From Demequina lignilytica (GTDB lineage: Bacteria; Actinomycetota; Actinomycetes; Actinomycetales; Demequinaceae), in the NCBI RefSeq assembly GCF_030418305.1, contig NZ_JAUHPX010000002.1, forward strand, positions 62,001 to 126,000: a stretch of DNA of 64,000 nucleotides. The letters run 5' to 3'. Shown one piece after another: positions 63,946 to 64,000 of the stretch (position 1 is the stretch's first letter; every line of letters begins with the position of its first letter). Position numbers and translations under genes: made by a program. Under the pieces are notes generated by a model that worked only from the letters and a program-made list of their open reading frames with translations, did no database searches and was not told the origin of the DNA.

Positions 63946-64000
63946 GCGCCAACTCTGCCACGCGGTGCCACGCTCGTGGTGCCACGACGGGCGTGCCGCG

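Overview
The window is a 64 kb piece of a high-GC (roughly 70% or more) actinobacterial chromosome. The order of the division and wall genes, the overlapping ATGA/GTGA/TTGA gene junctions, a PriA-type HisA, an actinobacterial-style SseB, DUF1844 and DUF3040 proteins and a DUF222/HNH gene point to the order Micrococcales. I cannot name the genus from the sequence alone. I see no phage, IS element, CRISPR array, rRNA or tRNA. No gap between genes exceeds 300 bases.

Layout. 1-8.5 kb, mostly minus strand: the start of pheS (cut by the window edge), two dCache-GGDEF diguanylate cyclases around a small membrane protein, a plus-strand DUF222/HNH endonuclease gene, then the translation cluster infC-rpmI-rplT-trmH. 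infC has an AUC start and a leader terminator. 8.7-12.1 kb, plus strand: DUF1844 followed by a duplicated pair of genes (membrane coiled-coil protein, then exported trypsin-like protease). 12.1-24 kb: sseB, two tandem paralogous lipoproteins, and the histidine genes hisA/priA-hisH-x-hisB-hisC. These are separated from hisD by mntH, a recQ-phosphoribosyltransferase fusion and an NAD-dependent epimerase. 24-33 kb: dnaE, hrpA and an alpha/beta hydrolase.

33-53.6 kb, all minus strand: GNAT, rluD, lspA, a TraR/DksA protein, divIVA (wag31), yggT, sepF, pgeF, ftsZ, ftsQ, murC, murG, ftsW, murD, mraY, murF, murE, ftsI, ftsL, rsmH and mraZ. This is the complete division and cell-wall (dcw) cluster, transcribed from mraZ towards rluD. 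It has MraZ boxes upstream and a separate AT-rich promoter before ftsZ. The PLP-binding YggS gene often found between pgeF and sepF is absent.

53.7-64 kb: the MoxR-DUF58-transglutaminase operon divergent from mraZ, a DUF3040 protein, a spermidine-synthase-like protein, a cold-shock protein, a PAC2 protein, a HelD/HelR-type RNA-polymerase helicase and a secreted matrixin-like metalloprotease.

The most unusual signal is not a gene. The 11-mer GGACGATGCGG is repeated throughout the window, in both orientations, inside genes (usually read Asp-Asp-Ala with the rare GAT codon) and between them. It looks like a dispersed DNA-level motif of the uptake-sequence kind. The other candidate novelty is the duplicated membrane coiled-coil/protease module at 9.1-12.1 kb.
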